Source of the DNA: Shewanella abyssi
GTDB lineage: Bacteria; Pseudomonadota; Gammaproteobacteria; Enterobacterales; Shewanellaceae
Assembly (NCBI RefSeq): GCF_023284025.1
Contig: NZ_JAKIKR010000028.1
Span: forward strand, 1-60,429
Direction of reading: 5' to 3'
DNA length: 60,429 nt
Every line of letters starts with the position of its first letter. Position 1 is the first letter of the stretch. Shown piece by piece: positions 44,344 to 54,962 of the stretch. The translations under genes and the position numbers were made by a program. The notes under the pieces are model-generated. The model was not told the DNA's origin. It did no database searches and worked only from the letters and a program-made list of their open reading frames with translations.

Positions 44344-47007
44344 ATGTCTGAACATATGCTACACGATTTAGATCCACTAGAAACTCAAGAATGGGTAGAT
44401 TCACTGCAAGCGGTATTGGAGCAAGAAGGCCCTGAACGCGCGCACTACCTATTAGAGCAGCTGATTGATAAAGCGCGTCGTAATGGTACTCATCTACCTT
44501 ATAAAGCGACGACGGCATACTTGAATACAATCCCTTCAGGCCAAGAGCCACATATGCCAGGCAACCAAGAGATGGAGCGCCGTATTCGCGCTATCGTCCG
44601 TTGGAATGCCTTGGCTATGGTGCTACGTGGTTCTAAGAAAGATTTAGAGCTAGGTGGTCACATCTCAAGCTTTGCTTCTAGTGCCACCATTTATGACGTT
44701 TGTTTTAACCACTTCTTCCGCGGTCCGAATGAAAAAGACGGCGGCGATTTGGTTTACTTCCAAGGCCATATCGCACCAGGTATCTATTCACGTTCTTTCC
44801 TTGAAGGGCGCATCACTGAAGATCAGATGAATAACTTCCGTCAAGAAGTTGATGGGAAAGGCCTACCTTCATACCCGCACCCTAAGTTGATGCCTGACTA
44901 CTGGCAGTTCCCGACGGTTTCTATGGGTCTGGGTCCTATCCAGGCGATCTATCAAGCACGTTTCCTTAAGTATCTTACCGATCGCGGTATTAAAGATTGC
45001 TCTGAGCAAACGGTTTACTGTTTCTTAGGTGATGGTGAGTGTGATGAGCCTGAGACATTAGGTGCTATCGGCCTTGCTGCACGTGAAGAGCTGGATAACT
45101 TATGCTTTATTGTTAACTGTAACCTACAGCGTCTTGATGGCCCTGTACGTGGTAACGGTAAGATCATTCAAGAGCTTGAAGGCGAATTCCGCGGCGCAGG
45201 CTGGGAAGCGGTTAAAGTGATTTGGGGTCGTTATTGGGATCCACTACTTGCCCGTGATACTAGCGGCAAGCTACTGCAGTTGATGGAAGAAACCGTTGAT
45301 GGTGAATACCAGAACTGTAAAGCTAAAGGCGGCGCTTATACCCGTGAACACTTCTTTGGTAAGTACCCTGAAACTGCCGAAATGGTCGCCAATATGTCAG
45401 ATGATGACATCTGGCGTCTAAACCGTGGTGGTCATGATCCGGTTAAGATTTTTGCTGCACTGCAGCATGCTAAAAATACCAAAGGTCGTCCAACCGTTAT
45501 CCTTGCTAAAACCGTTAAAGGTTATGGTATGGGTGATGCGGGTGAAGGTAAAAACATCGCCCACAACGTGAAGAAGATGGGGATTGAATCCCTTAAATAC
45601 TTCCGCGATCGTTTCAATATCCCAATTAGCGATGATCAGCTAGAAGATATTCCCTTCTATCATCCTGGCGCTGATTCAGAAGAAGTTCAATATCTTAAAG
45701 CGCGCCGCGCCGAACTACATGGTGCGATACCTACTCGTCGTCAGAAGTTCTCTGGTGAGATTGAAGTGCCATCATTGAAGATCTTTGACTCCGTCCTTAA
45801 AGGTTCAAATGGCCGTCAGATCTCTAGCACCATGTCATTTGTTCGTATTTTGACCGCGCTGCTAAAAGATAAGAAAATTGGTCAGCAGATCGTACCGATT
45901 ATTCCAGATGAAGCGCGTACCTTTGGTATGGAAGGTCTATTCCGTCAGGTAGGTATTTACGCTCATGAAGGGCAAAAATACGTGCCACAAGATTCTGACC
46001 AAGTCGCTTACTACCGTGAAGATAAGAAGGGCCAGGTACTGCAAGAGGGGATTAACGAGCTAGGGGCTATGTCATCTTGGGTCGCAGCGGCAACGAGTTA
46101 CTCAGTTAACGACACGCCGATGATCCCGTTCTATATCTACTACTCAATGTTTGGTTTCCAACGCATTGGCGACATGGCTTGGGCGGCGGGTGATATGCGT
46201 GCTCGTGGCTTCATGATCGGTGGTACATCGGGTCGTACCACGCTTAACGGCGAAGGTCTACAGCATCAAGATGGTCACAGTCATGTTTTGGCTAACACGG
46301 TTCCAAACTGTATCTCTTATGACCCAACCTACGGTTATGAAATTGCGGTTGTAGTTCAAGACGGTATTCGTCGTATGTATGGTGAGCAGGAAGATGTTTT
46401 CTACTACCTAACCACAATGAACGAAAACTACGAACAGCCAGCAATGCCAGAAGGCAGTGAGGAAGGTATCGTTAAAGGTATCTACAAGCTTGAAACGCTA
46501 CAAGGTAGCGGTAAAGGCTCGGTGCAGTTGATGGGCTCGGGTACCATTCTAGAGCAGGTGCGTAAAGCAGCAGTCGCACTATCAAAAGACTTCGGTATCT
46601 CTGCTGATGTTTATAGTGTCACGAGTTTCAACGAGTTGACGCGTGATGGTCAAGCGGCTGAGCGTTACAACATGCTGCATCCGACTGAAACACCAAAAGT
46701 GCCGTACATCACTGAGGTGTTGTCTAGCGATGCACCAGCGATTGTGGCAACAGATTACATGAAGATTTACGGTGAGCAGCTACGTGCCTATATCCCAACC
46801 GATTACAAAGTGTTGGGTACAGATGGTTTCGGTCGTAGTGATAGCCGCGAGAACCTGCGCCATCACTTTGAAGTTGACGCTAAGTTTATTGTTATCGCTT
46901 CACTTAAAGCCCTTGTTGACCGTAACGAACTACCTGTTGATGTGCTCACTAAAGCCATCAAAGACTATGGCATCGACGTTGACAAGATCAACCCACAGTA
47001 CGCGTAA
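44344..47007 (+). CDS. aceE: Pyruvate dehydrogenase E1 component AceE
   Basis: ThDP-dependent decarboxylase of the pyruvate dehydrogenase complex, homodimeric type. It has 887 residues from ATG 44344, the same length as E. coli AceE, with GGAAGGA upstream; a longer frame from 44320 adds MYIGKDSV and is unlikely. The ThDP motif is FLGDGECDEPETLG followed by NCNLQRLDG (about 225-265). The active-site His region is GGTSGRTTLNGEGLQHQDGH. It is co-transcribed with aceF, 12 bp downstream. Confidence 0.98.
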   Translation: MSEHMLHDLDPLETQEWVDSLQAVLEQEGPERAHYLLEQLIDKARRNGTHLPYKATTAYLNTIPSGQEPHMPGNQEMERRIRAIVRWNALAMVLRGSKKDLELGGHISSFASSATIYDVCFNHFFRGPNEKDGGDLVYFQGHIAPGIYSRSFLEGRITEDQMNNFRQEVDGKGLPSYPHPKLMPDYWQFPTVSMGLGPIQAIYQARFLKYLTDRGIKDCSEQTVYCFLGDGECDEPETLGAIGLAAREELDNLCFIVNCNLQRLDGPVRGNGKIIQELEGEFRGAGWEAVKVIWGRYWDPLLARDTSGKLLQLMEETVDGEYQNCKAKGGAYTREHFFGKYPETAEMVANMSDDDIWRLNRGGHDPVKIFAALQHAKNTKGRPTVILAKTVKGYGMGDAGEGKNIAHNVKKMGIESLKYFRDRFNIPISDDQLEDIPFYHPGADSEEVQYLKARRAELHGAIPTRRQKFSGEIEVPSLKIFDSVLKGSNGRQISSTMSFVRILTALLKDKKIGQQIVPIIPDEARTFGMEGLFRQVGIYAHEGQKYVPQDSDQVAYYREDKKGQVLQEGINELGAMSSWVAAATSYSVNDTPMIPFYIYYSMFGFQRIGDMAWAAGDMRARGFMIGGTSGRTTLNGEGLQHQDGHSHVLANTVPNCISYDPTYGYEIAVVVQDGIRRMYGEQEDVFYYLTTMNENYEQPAMPEGSEEGIVKGIYKLETLQGSGKGSVQLMGSGTILEQVRKAAVALSKDFGISADVYSVTSFNELTRDGQAAERYNMLHPTETPKVPYITEVLSSDAPAIVATDYMKIYGEQLRAYIPTDYKVLGTDGFGRSDSRENLRHHFEVDAKFIVIASLKALVDRNELPVDVLTKAIKDYGIDVDKINPQYA

Positions 47008-47019
47008 GAGGGAAACAAA

Positions 47020-48675
47020 ATGGCAGAATTAAAAGAAGTTTTGGTTCCTGATATCGGTGGTGATGAAGTTCAGGTTATCGAGATCTGTGTTGCTGTAGGC
47101 GATACGCTGGCAGCAGAAGAGTCAATCATTACGGTTGAAAGCGACAAAGCAACTATGGATATTCCAGCACCTTTCGCTGGCGTGTTAAGCGAGCTTAAAG
47201 TGGCCGTCGGCGATACCATATCAGAAGGTAAGTTGATTGCGATGATGTCTACCGCAGCAACATCAGCTCCAGCAGCTGAAGCACCGGTTGCTGCTGCAGC
47301 CGTTGCCGCACCGACTCCAGCCCCCGCTGTTGTCGAAGCGCCTGTAGCCGCTGCAGCACCTGCTGGCGCAACACAGGTGATTGAAGTCGCGGTTCCGGAT
47401 ATCGGTGATGCCAGTGATGTTGAAGTCATCGAAGTCTTAGTGGCTGTTGGTGACAAGATTGAGGTTGATACTGGACTGATTACCTTAGAGACGGATAAAG
47501 CGACCATGGAGGTGCCTGCACCTACAGCGGGTATCGTTAAAGCGCTTAAGGTGACCTTGGGTGACAAGGTCTCGATGGGTTCTTTAGTGTTGATGCTAGA
47601 AGTTGGCAGTGCCGCTCCAGCAGCATCAGCGCCAGCAGTCGAGGCTCCCGTTGCCACGCCAGCTCCTGCTGCAAGCGCTCCTGCTCAGGCAGCCAGCAAA
47701 CCGCCGGTACCGCATCATCCAAGCGCGGGCACCCAGCCTAAGACGGGTGCGGTACATGCTTCACCTGCAGTGCGTCGTTTAGCACGTGAATTCGGTGCAG
47801 ACTTGACTCAGGTTACCGGTTCTGGTCGCAAGGGTCGTATTCTTAAAGAAGATGTGCAAGCGTTCATCAAGTATGAGCTTAGTCGTCCAAAAGCATCGGC
47901 TGCAACTGCCGTTGCTGGTGGCGCGGGCGGATTAAACGTGATTGCAGCACCTAAAGTTGATTTCGCTAAGTTTGGCGAAGTTGAAGAGGTGCCGTTAAGT
48001 CGTATTCAGAAAATATCTGGCCCTAATTTGCATCGCAACTGGGTGACCATTCCCCATGTGACCCAGTTTGATGAAGCCGATATCACTGAAATGGAAGCAT
48101 TCCGCAAAGAGCAAAACGCGATTGCTGCGAAGAAGAAAGCGGATTATAAGATCACGCCTTTAGTCTTTATGATGAAAGCGGTTGCTAAGGCGCTAGCTGA
48201 ATTCCCTGTGTTTAACTCAAGTTTAAGCGCCGATGGTGAGTCACTGATAAAGAAGAAGTACTTCCATATCGGTGTTGCCGTTGATACGCCAAATGGCCTC
48301 ATGGTGCCAGTGGTTCGTGACGTCGATAAGAAAGGCATTGTTGAGTTATCGCGTGAGTTAATGGATATCTCTCTGCGTGCCCGTGATGGCAAGCTTAAGT
48401 CTGCCGATATGCAAGGCAGTTGTTTTACTATTTCAAGTCTTGGTGGTATTGGTGGTACGGCATTTACGCCTATCGTTAACTATCCTGACGTAGCTATTTT
48501 AGGTGTGTCTAAATCTGAAATTAAGCCGAAGTGGAATGGTAAAGAGTTTGAGCCTAAGTTGATGCTGCCACTGTCATTATCTTACGATCATCGTGTTATC
48601 GATGGTGCGATGGCGGCGCGATTCAGCGTCACGCTTTCAACCATTCTCAGTGATATTCGCACGCTTATTTTGTAA
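47020..48675 (+). CDS. aceF: Dihydrolipoyllysine acetyltransferase AceF (E2), two lipoyl domains
   Basis: 551 residues. Two lipoyl domains (about 1-77 and 122-200) have lipoylation sites [10 protein letters not shown] and [10 protein letters not shown]. They are separated by Ala/Pro-rich linkers. A peripheral subunit-binding domain is at about 247-283 ([20 protein letters not shown]), and the catalytic domain begins near 320 and contains [15 protein letters not shown] near 525. E. coli has three lipoyl domains; here there are two. Terminated by a strong hairpin. Confidence 0.98.
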   Translation: MAELKEVLVPDIGGDEVQVIEICVAVGDTLAAEESIITVESDKATMDIPAPFAGVLSELKVAVGDTISEGKLIAMMSTAATSAPAAEAPVAAAAVAAPTPAPAVVEAPVAAAAPAGATQVIEVAVPDIGDASDVEVIEVLVAVGDKIEVDTGLITLETDKATMEVPAPTAGIVKALKVTLGDKVSMGSLVLMLEVGSAAPAASAPAVEAPVATPAPAASAPAQAASKPPVPHHPSAGTQPKTGAVHASPAVRRLAREFGADLTQVTGSGRKGRILKEDVQAFIKYELSRPKASAATAVAGGAGGLNVIAAPKVDFAKFGEVEEVPLSRIQKISGPNLHRNWVTIPHVTQFDEADITEMEAFRKEQNAIAAKKKADYKITPLVFMMKAVAKALAEFPVFNSSLSADGESLIKKKYFHIGVAVDTPNGLMVPVVRDVDKKGIVELSRELMDISLRARDGKLKSADMQGSCFTISSLGGIGGTAFTPIVNYPDVAILGVSKSEIKPKWNGKEFEPKLMLPLSLSYDHRVIDGAMAARFSVTLSTILSDIRTLIL

Positions 48676-48680
48676 AGTTG

Positions 48681-48709
48681 AAGGCTGCTCATGATGAGCA
48701 GCCTTTTTT
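48681..48709 (+). terminator. Intrinsic terminator after aceF
   Basis: AAGGCTGCTCA-tga-TGAGCAGCCTT followed by T residues. It separates aceF from lpdA, so lpdA needs its own promoter or read-through. Confidence 0.93.
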
Positions 48710-48834
48710 CTGTTACGACTAGGATTGTGATCAGTATCAAACAAAGGTTAAAATGCGGCCACCTACAAGATTTGGCCCCACTTTATCGTTGAGACGGTGC
48801 TCCCGCCAACGACATAAAAACAATAGAGGAAGAC

Positions 48835-50265
48835 ATGAGTAACGAAATCAAAACTCAGGTAGTTGTACTAGGCGCAGGCCCTGCAGGCTATTCAGCAGCA
48901 TTCCGTGCTGCAGATCTAGGTCTAGATACTGTCATCGTTGAACGCTTCAGCACATTGGGCGGCGTTTGTTTAAACGTCGGTTGTATCCCATCTAAAGCAC
49001 TGCTTCATGTTTCTAAAGTGATTGAAGAAGCAAAAGCTGTTGCCGCACACGGTGTTGTTTTTGGTGAGCCGAAGATTGATCTTGAAAAGCTTCGTGGCTT
49101 TAAAGAGAAAGTGATTGGTCAGCTGACTAGCGGATTAGGCGGAATGTCTAAAATGCGTAAAGTTGACGTTGTAAATGGTTTAGGTAAGTTCACTAGCCCA
49201 AATACCATGGAAGTAACCGCAGAAGATGGCACAGTTACAGTGGTTAACTTTGACAATGCGATTATAGCTGCGGGTTCTCGTCCTATAAAGCTACCTTTCA
49301 TTCCCCATGAAGATCCACGCATCTGGGATTCGACTGACGCGCTTGAGCTTAAAGAAGTGCCTGGTAAGTTGCTGGTTATGGGCGGCGGCATCATCGGTCT
49401 GGAGATGGGTACCGTTTACTCATCTCTTGGTAGCGAAATCGATGTGGTTGAGATGTTTGACCAAGTCATTCCTGCTGCAGATAAAGATGTTGTTCGGGTA
49501 TTCACTAAGCAGATCAAGAAGAAATTTAACTTAATCCTGCAAACTAAAGTAACTGCAGTTGAAGCAAGAGATGACGGTATCTACGTCACAATGGAAGGCA
49601 AGAAAGCACCAGCTGAACCTGTTCGTTACGATGCAGTTCTTGTGGCTATTGGTCGTTCTCCAAACGGTAAAGGGCTAGACGCAGAGAAAGCAGGCGTCAA
49701 TGTTGATGAGCGCGGTTTCATTAATGTTGATAAGCAGATGCGTACTAACGTAGCTAACATCTTCGCTATTGGTGACATCGTTGGTCAACCAATGCTGGCA
49801 CACAAAGGTGTACATGAAGGTCATGTTGCTGCTGAAGTTATTTCAGGTCTTAAGCACTTCTTCGACCCTAAAGTTATTCCATCAATCGCCTATACAGACC
49901 CAGAAGTCGCGTGGGTTGGTCTAACTGAGAAAGAAGCAAAAGAGCAAGGTGTTGCTTATGAGACTGCGACTTTCCCTTGGGCTGCAAGTGGCCGTGCCAT
50001 TGCGTCTGATGCCAGTGAAGGTATGACTAAGCTAATCTTCGACAAAGAGACTCATCGTGTTATCGGTGGTGCTATTGTGGGTGTTAACGGTGGTGAATTA
50101 CTCGGTGAAATTGGCCTAGCAATTGAAATGGGTTGTGATGCTGAAGATTTAGCATTAACCATTCATGCGCACCCAACTTTACACGAATCAGTAGGGCTTG
50201 CTGCAGAGATGTATGAAGGTTCAATTACTGACTTGCCTAACCCTAAGGCAAAAAAGAAAAAGTAA
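48835..50265 (+). CDS. lpdA: Dihydrolipoamide dehydrogenase LpdA (E3)
   Basis: 476-residue FAD flavoprotein that reoxidises the lipoyl groups of pyruvate, 2-oxoglutarate and glycine-cleavage complexes. The FAD motif VVLGAGPAGYSAAFRA is at about 10-25, the redox disulfide GGVCLNVGCIPSKALL at about 43-58 and the NAD motif MGGGIIGLEMGTVYSSLG near 181-198. The His-Glu pair is in HAHPTLHESVGLAAE near 447. It has its own ribosome-binding site (AGAGGAAGAC) and a terminator at the end. Confidence 0.98.
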   Translation: MSNEIKTQVVVLGAGPAGYSAAFRAADLGLDTVIVERFSTLGGVCLNVGCIPSKALLHVSKVIEEAKAVAAHGVVFGEPKIDLEKLRGFKEKVIGQLTSGLGGMSKMRKVDVVNGLGKFTSPNTMEVTAEDGTVTVVNFDNAIIAAGSRPIKLPFIPHEDPRIWDSTDALELKEVPGKLLVMGGGIIGLEMGTVYSSLGSEIDVVEMFDQVIPAADKDVVRVFTKQIKKKFNLILQTKVTAVEARDDGIYVTMEGKKAPAEPVRYDAVLVAIGRSPNGKGLDAEKAGVNVDERGFINVDKQMRTNVANIFAIGDIVGQPMLAHKGVHEGHVAAEVISGLKHFFDPKVIPSIAYTDPEVAWVGLTEKEAKEQGVAYETATFPWAASGRAIASDASEGMTKLIFDKETHRVIGGAIVGVNGGELLGEIGLAIEMGCDAEDLALTIHAHPTLHESVGLAAEMYEGSITDLPNPKAKKKK

Positions 50266-50284
50266 GTTATTTTCTAATAAACTT

Positions 50285-50308
50285 AGCGCTCTAATGAGCG
50301 CTTTTTTT
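50285..50308 (+). terminator. Intrinsic terminator after lpdA
   Basis: AGCGCTC-taat-GAGCGCT with a run of seven T residues. Confidence 0.92.
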
Positions 50309-50409
50309 ATGCCTATAGCCCAGTAAAGTGGGAGTTTGTCCAATCAAAGCGTGATTCCGTGTTATCTAAATGATACATTCAAGTTAATCTAAAAAAGCCT
50401 GATATACCA

Positions 50410-53400
50410 ATGAGAATAACAATCATAAAAAAATGGTTTAGCTTTGTCATATTATTGATTAGTTGCTCCGCGCCGGCACTCGCTAGCGGGGTAGTTCAAC
50501 GTATTTTTACCGCCAGTGATGGACTCATTAACGGTACTGTACTGGACATTAGTTTTGATGCCCATGGTTTCACCTGGCTTGCCACAGAAGAGGGTCTTTA
50601 CCGTGTTAGTAGCACCAAAATTAGAAGGCTCGATCAGGTTGGTTTAGACTCCAAGCTGAGTGACAACTTGATTCATTTAGTTTCCCCTTTAAGTCAACGT
50701 CATCTGCTTGTTAGTAGCTTCTACGACATCTACCTCTACGATATCTACGCTAATACTTTTACTGCTTTTGGTAGTAGTACTCTATTTCCTGAGTTTGCAG
50801 GTCTAGGGATCATCTCGCAAATTGAAGATGACAATGGCAAGCGAATTATACTGACTAGAGAAGGTGAACTACTGCGTTTTGATTACGCCAAAATGACCCT
50901 AGAACGGATTAACTTTTTAAGCAGTAATCAAGATTCCCCTTGGCGTGCCTTGTCAGCCATTTCAGACAATCGATTGCTGCTGGCTACAAAGGGGCAGATT
51001 GAAGTTAGAGATAAACAGGGTCAGCGGCTTGCAGTACTGCCTTGGATAGATAGTTACGGTCAGATTAAGCAGGTTTTTAGAGATTCTAACCAGCGGGTTT
51101 GGATAAGTTCAAGCAAAGGCTTTTTTGAGCTAATGCAACAAGACTTATCGATCCGTCAGGTATCACAGCTGCCCTATTACACGACCCATATTGCCGAAGA
51201 TAAAAAAGGTTTTCTTTGGCTGGCAACTCGATCCGGTCTGTTTAAATGGTTGCCAGATGCAGCGTCTGGGCAACTCTATGGTAACGAGATAAAGCAAAAG
51301 TCGAATATCGATTATATACACGATATCGCGGTTGATGAAACTGGTCTTATTTGGATTGGTGGTTCAGGTGATGGGGTTGCCGTATTAGCGGATAAAGCCG
51401 ATTTTTTACTAGATCAGTTTAGTGAAGCTGCACCCTATCAGCTACCTGATGAAGTCATTTGGTCTATCTACGCGGATAAGGAGGATATGTGGTTAGGCAC
51501 TGATGCTGGGTTATTGCTCATCGACAGGCAAACTAAAAATTCCTATTTTATAACGCCCAAGAATATTGATCTAAATGACAGCATCTATGGCATTGATCCA
51601 CTGGATGAGCAAAATATATTGCTTTCAAGTACTAATGGGCTCTCGGTTGTTAATAAAAACACTTTTCATACACAAACGTTCGGCGAGTGGATGGGGGGCA
51701 CGGGCAGCCTTCAGAGTAAAACAGTTTACGACACCTATTTTGATACCCTCATCAAGGGACGTATTTGGTTCGCTACCAACAGGGGGGTATTCTTTTGGGA
51801 CCCTGGCTTGGCAGAGCCTCAGTACGTCAGCTTGAGTGCTGATAATAGTATCGCCCAGTTACAGATTATTAAGTATGTAAACCGAGATAGTTCACAGCGA
51901 TTGTGGCTGGGGGGTGATCGATTACTCGGATATCTCGATAAACAAAATAATTATCATGCCGTAACCGCTCCGCTAGCACAAGGGTTGGGCAAGACTTCGG
52001 TTAATACCATGAAAGAGGTCGAGGCGGATCTTTTTTGGATTGGACTCGAAGATCGTGGCGCTATTGAATACAACTCGCAAACTGGCCATGTTCGCTCTTT
52101 GACTGAAGAGTGGAAAATCAACTGTAATAGTGTGTATTTTATTGAAGAGGTTGGACAGTATCGCGTTATAGGCTGTCCACGCACGATTATCCGTTTCGAC
52201 ACTTTGACTGATGAGATTATTGTTGTTGCCGCTGAAGATGGCTTTATTAGTGATGAGTTAAACGAAGGGGCGGTGTTTGCTTCTGCTGAAGGGCTCTATG
52301 TCGGCACGCCAGATGGTGCCATGCTATTAGATGTTGTTAAGCTTAAGAGCCGCACAGCGAGAGATACTATCTTACTCGAGTCGATGGAAGTCTACTTCGA
52401 AGATCGCACCGAAATAAGCTTAGTACCGCAAGACGGTCACCGTATTTTACCGGGCGCGCTGCTGGTGAGTTTTCAACTGGCTCGTCACAACTACCTCGAC
52501 GAAAAACCACTACAACTGCAATACCGCTTGCGTCGCGCTGCAGATAAAACCGGTGGTAGTTATATCTATCTTGATGGTCAATCCCAGTTAAATATTTCAG
52601 GCTTAGATGCAGGTACCCACGTACTTGATATCATTAGTTTACAGAATGAGGTTTGGTCCGCTACGCCTTTTTCATTCGCTTTTAAAGTGGAGATGTACTG
52701 GTGGCAAACCCCTTGGTTTAAAGGCCTCTTACTCGTTGGGGTATTACTGCTAGGGCTTGGGGTTATTGTTATCAGGCAGCGGCAGGTGATGGCTTTCAAA
52801 AGGATTAACTTAGCGCTTACAGAGAGTGAGAATAGATTAAAACAGGCATTGAAAGGCAGTAACTCTGAGCTATGGGAGTGGCATCTAGAGACGGATATTT
52901 TTAGACTAGAAAATGGCGGCGGATTTTTTAATGGCGAAGGTACTCAGGTGTGCCTTAAACTCGGTCAATTTCCTATTCATAGTGAAGATAAAAGCAACGT
53001 GCTTAGTGCTTGGAAGGATATGCTTGCTGAGCGCACCGATCGCTTCGAAGTCGAGTATCGCTTCATGCAAAGCGATACTGTATGGAGCTGGGTGCGGGTG
53101 TTAGGTCGACCAGTTGAACGCAATAGTGTTAACGGTACCATTGAGCGCGTTGCTGGTATCTATACCGATATTACCGAGCAGCGCCAGCTCAAAGATGATG
53201 TTTATTTACTTGCTCAAGCATTTGAAAATACAACAGAGGCAGTGCTGATATACGACAGAGACGAGCTGATCCAAGTGACCAATAAGGCCGCGCAAGATAT
53301 TTTGGGCTTTGATGATAGCAGGCTAATTGGTCGGTCTTTTTCAGAAGTATTGCAGGGTAAAAAGTCGGGGACTCATATTGCAGATCTGTTGCAACACGGC

Positions 53401-54918
53401 TTGAGCTGGACCGGTGAGAGCACTGTGGCGTGCGCCAATGATCAGCAGTGTGCTGTTTGGCTAAATGTATCATCTATTTTGAATGCTAATGGGGAGGCGA
53501 CCCACTATGTTGTGGTCTTTTCCGATATCACCGCTCGCAAACGTACTGAAGCTGATCTGCGTCGTCTCGCAAATTATGACGTACTCACAGGTTTACCAAA
53601 TCGCTCTTCGTTTTCGGGCAAACTATCACAGTCAATTTATCAGGCTGAAAAAGAGGGTGGTAACCTCGCTCTGCTATTCTTGGATTTAGATCGCTTTAAA
53701 CACGTCAATGATTCTTATGGTCATAGCATGGGCGACGCCTTGCTTGTTGAAGCGGCAAACCGTTTGCAAGCATTTGTCACTAATGACAATGTGCTATGCC
53801 GTTTTGGTGGTGATGAGTTTGTTATCTTGCTCCGTAGCGACACCGGTATTGACAGTATTAATCAGCTTTGCGAGCAATTATTGGCAAGCATAGAAAAACC
53901 GTTTGATCTTTATGGGCGGGAGTTTTATATCTCAACCAGTATCGGCGTCAGTCTGTGGCCTGAAGATGCGAAGCAGCCAGAGACGCTGATCAAGAATGCC
54001 GATTTGGCCATGTATCATGCTAAAGAGGAAGGCAAAGGAAACTTTAAGTATTACTCTCAAGAGCGTAATGCTGAGGCACTTTATCATTTACGACTAGAGG
54101 CCGATCTACGTAAAGCAATTGAAAGGGATGAGTTTGAGCTTCATTTCCAGCCACAAATAGATATCTTACAGAATGATAAGCTCGTCGGGGTGGAAGCCTT
54201 ACTGCGTTGGAATCACCCGAAAGATGGCTATGTGCGCACCGATATCTTCATTAAAGTTGCCGAGGCATGCGGGCTGATCGTTGAAATTGACCGTTGGGTT
54301 ATGCGTGAGGCCTGTCGCCATGGTGCGCGTTGGTCGGTAATTTTAGATGAACCGCTTAAAATCTCAGTCAATATCTCAGCGCTGCATTTTCGTCAGCCAG
54401 ATTTTATCCAAGGTGTCGAAAAAAGTTTATCTGAAACAGGAATGCCCAATCGTTCACTATCGCTAGAGATCACTGAAGGCGTATTGATGAAAGAGCTTAA
54501 AGTGGCGAAGCAACATCTAAAAGAGCTCAAATGTTTAGGGGTGGATGTGGCGATTGATGATTTTGGTACAGGTTATTCCTCCTTGGCCTATTTACGTCAT
54601 TTTGAAGTAAATACTCTGAAAATCGATCGCTCCTTCCTTATTGATATTGCGACTAATAAAGCCGATCAGGCCATTGCTAGCAGTATTATTGAGCTAGCAA
54701 GAAACTTAAAGTTAGATGTTGTCGCTGAAGGGGTTGAGACCCATGAGCAGTTAGAGCAGGTCTTTAGCCGTGGTTGCTATGTCATCCAGGGTTACTACTT
54801 TGCCAAACCGATGTCATGCATTGACTTAGATGCTTACATGGCGTTACAGCCAAAAGTGAGTTTACAGCGCCAAACAGAGCAACTTATGGCACCTAGTGAG
54901 CTTGCACAAGTTAATTAA
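50410..54918 (+). CDS. Large propeller-PAS-GGDEF-EAL membrane receptor
   Basis: 1502 residues. A signal peptide (about 1-25) precedes a periplasmic sensor of two-component-regulator-propeller repeats (for example GFTWLATEEGLYRV, RVWISSSKGFFEL, GLIWIGGSGDGVAVL and IWFATNRGVFFW, about 45-640), then a Y_Y_Y domain (about 680-760). One membrane helix is at about 767-790. Cytoplasmic part: PAS (about 805-925), PAS (about 930-1045), GGDEF (RFGGDEF near 1133-1139) and EAL (VEALLRWNHPK near 1260; DDFGTGYSSLAYLRHF near 1383). Both catalytic signatures are intact. It probably senses a periplasmic ligand, perhaps a sugar polymer as for HTCS-type propellers, and changes c-di-GMP. The ligand is unknown. 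Confidence 0.93.
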   Translation: MRITIIKKWFSFVILLISCSAPALASGVVQRIFTASDGLINGTVLDISFDAHGFTWLATEEGLYRVSSTKIRRLDQVGLDSKLSDNLIHLVSPLSQRHLLVSSFYDIYLYDIYANTFTAFGSSTLFPEFAGLGIISQIEDDNGKRIILTREGELLRFDYAKMTLERINFLSSNQDSPWRALSAISDNRLLLATKGQIEVRDKQGQRLAVLPWIDSYGQIKQVFRDSNQRVWISSSKGFFELMQQDLSIRQVSQLPYYTTHIAEDKKGFLWLATRSGLFKWLPDAASGQLYGNEIKQKSNIDYIHDIAVDETGLIWIGGSGDGVAVLADKADFLLDQFSEAAPYQLPDEVIWSIYADKEDMWLGTDAGLLLIDRQTKNSYFITPKNIDLNDSIYGIDPLDEQNILLSSTNGLSVVNKNTFHTQTFGEWMGGTGSLQSKTVYDTYFDTLIKGRIWFATNRGVFFWDPGLAEPQYVSLSADNSIAQLQIIKYVNRDSSQRLWLGGDRLLGYLDKQNNYHAVTAPLAQGLGKTSVNTMKEVEADLFWIGLEDRGAIEYNSQTGHVRSLTEEWKINCNSVYFIEEVGQYRVIGCPRTIIRFDTLTDEIIVVAAEDGFISDELNEGAVFASAEGLYVGTPDGAMLLDVVKLKSRTARDTILLESMEVYFEDRTEISLVPQDGHRILPGALLVSFQLARHNYLDEKPLQLQYRLRRAADKTGGSYIYLDGQSQLNISGLDAGTHVLDIISLQNEVWSATPFSFAFKVEMYWWQTPWFKGLLLVGVLLLGLGVIVIRQRQVMAFKRINLALTESENRLKQALKGSNSELWEWHLETDIFRLENGGGFFNGEGTQVCLKLGQFPIHSEDKSNVLSAWKDMLAERTDRFEVEYRFMQSDTVWSWVRVLGRPVERNSVNGTIERVAGIYTDITEQRQLKDDVYLLAQAFENTTEAVLIYDRDELIQVTNKAAQDILGFDDSRLIGRSFSEVLQGKKSGTHIADLLQHGLSWTGESTVACANDQQCAVWLNVSSILNANGEATHYVVVFSDITARKRTEADLRRLANYDVLTGLPNRSSFSGKLSQSIYQAEKEGGNLALLFLDLDRFKHVNDSYGHSMGDALLVEAANRLQAFVTNDNVLCRFGGDEFVILLRSDTGIDSINQLCEQLLASIEKPFDLYGREFYISTSIGVSLWPEDAKQPETLIKNADLAMYHAKEEGKGNFKYYSQERNAEALYHLRLEADLRKAIERDEFELHFQPQIDILQNDKLVGVEALLRWNHPKDGYVRTDIFIKVAEACGLIVEIDRWVMREACRHGARWSVILDEPLKISVNISALHFRQPDFIQGVEKSLSETGMPNRSLSLEITEGVLMKELKVAKQHLKELKCLGVDVAIDDFGTGYSSLAYLRHFEVNTLKIDRSFLIDIATNKADQAIASSIIELARNLKLDVVAEGVETHEQLEQVFSRGCYVIQGYYFAKPMSCIDLDAYMALQPKVSLQRQTEQLMAPSELAQVN

Positions 54919-54962
54919 ATACCCTACGTTAAAACATCATTAGAAGAGTTGAATAAGTCATT

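Noticed and set aside
47070..47657. 195-residue antisense frame opposite the AceF lipoyl domains
   Set aside because: It arises from Ala/Pro-rich codons of aceF read backwards; no credible start or family.
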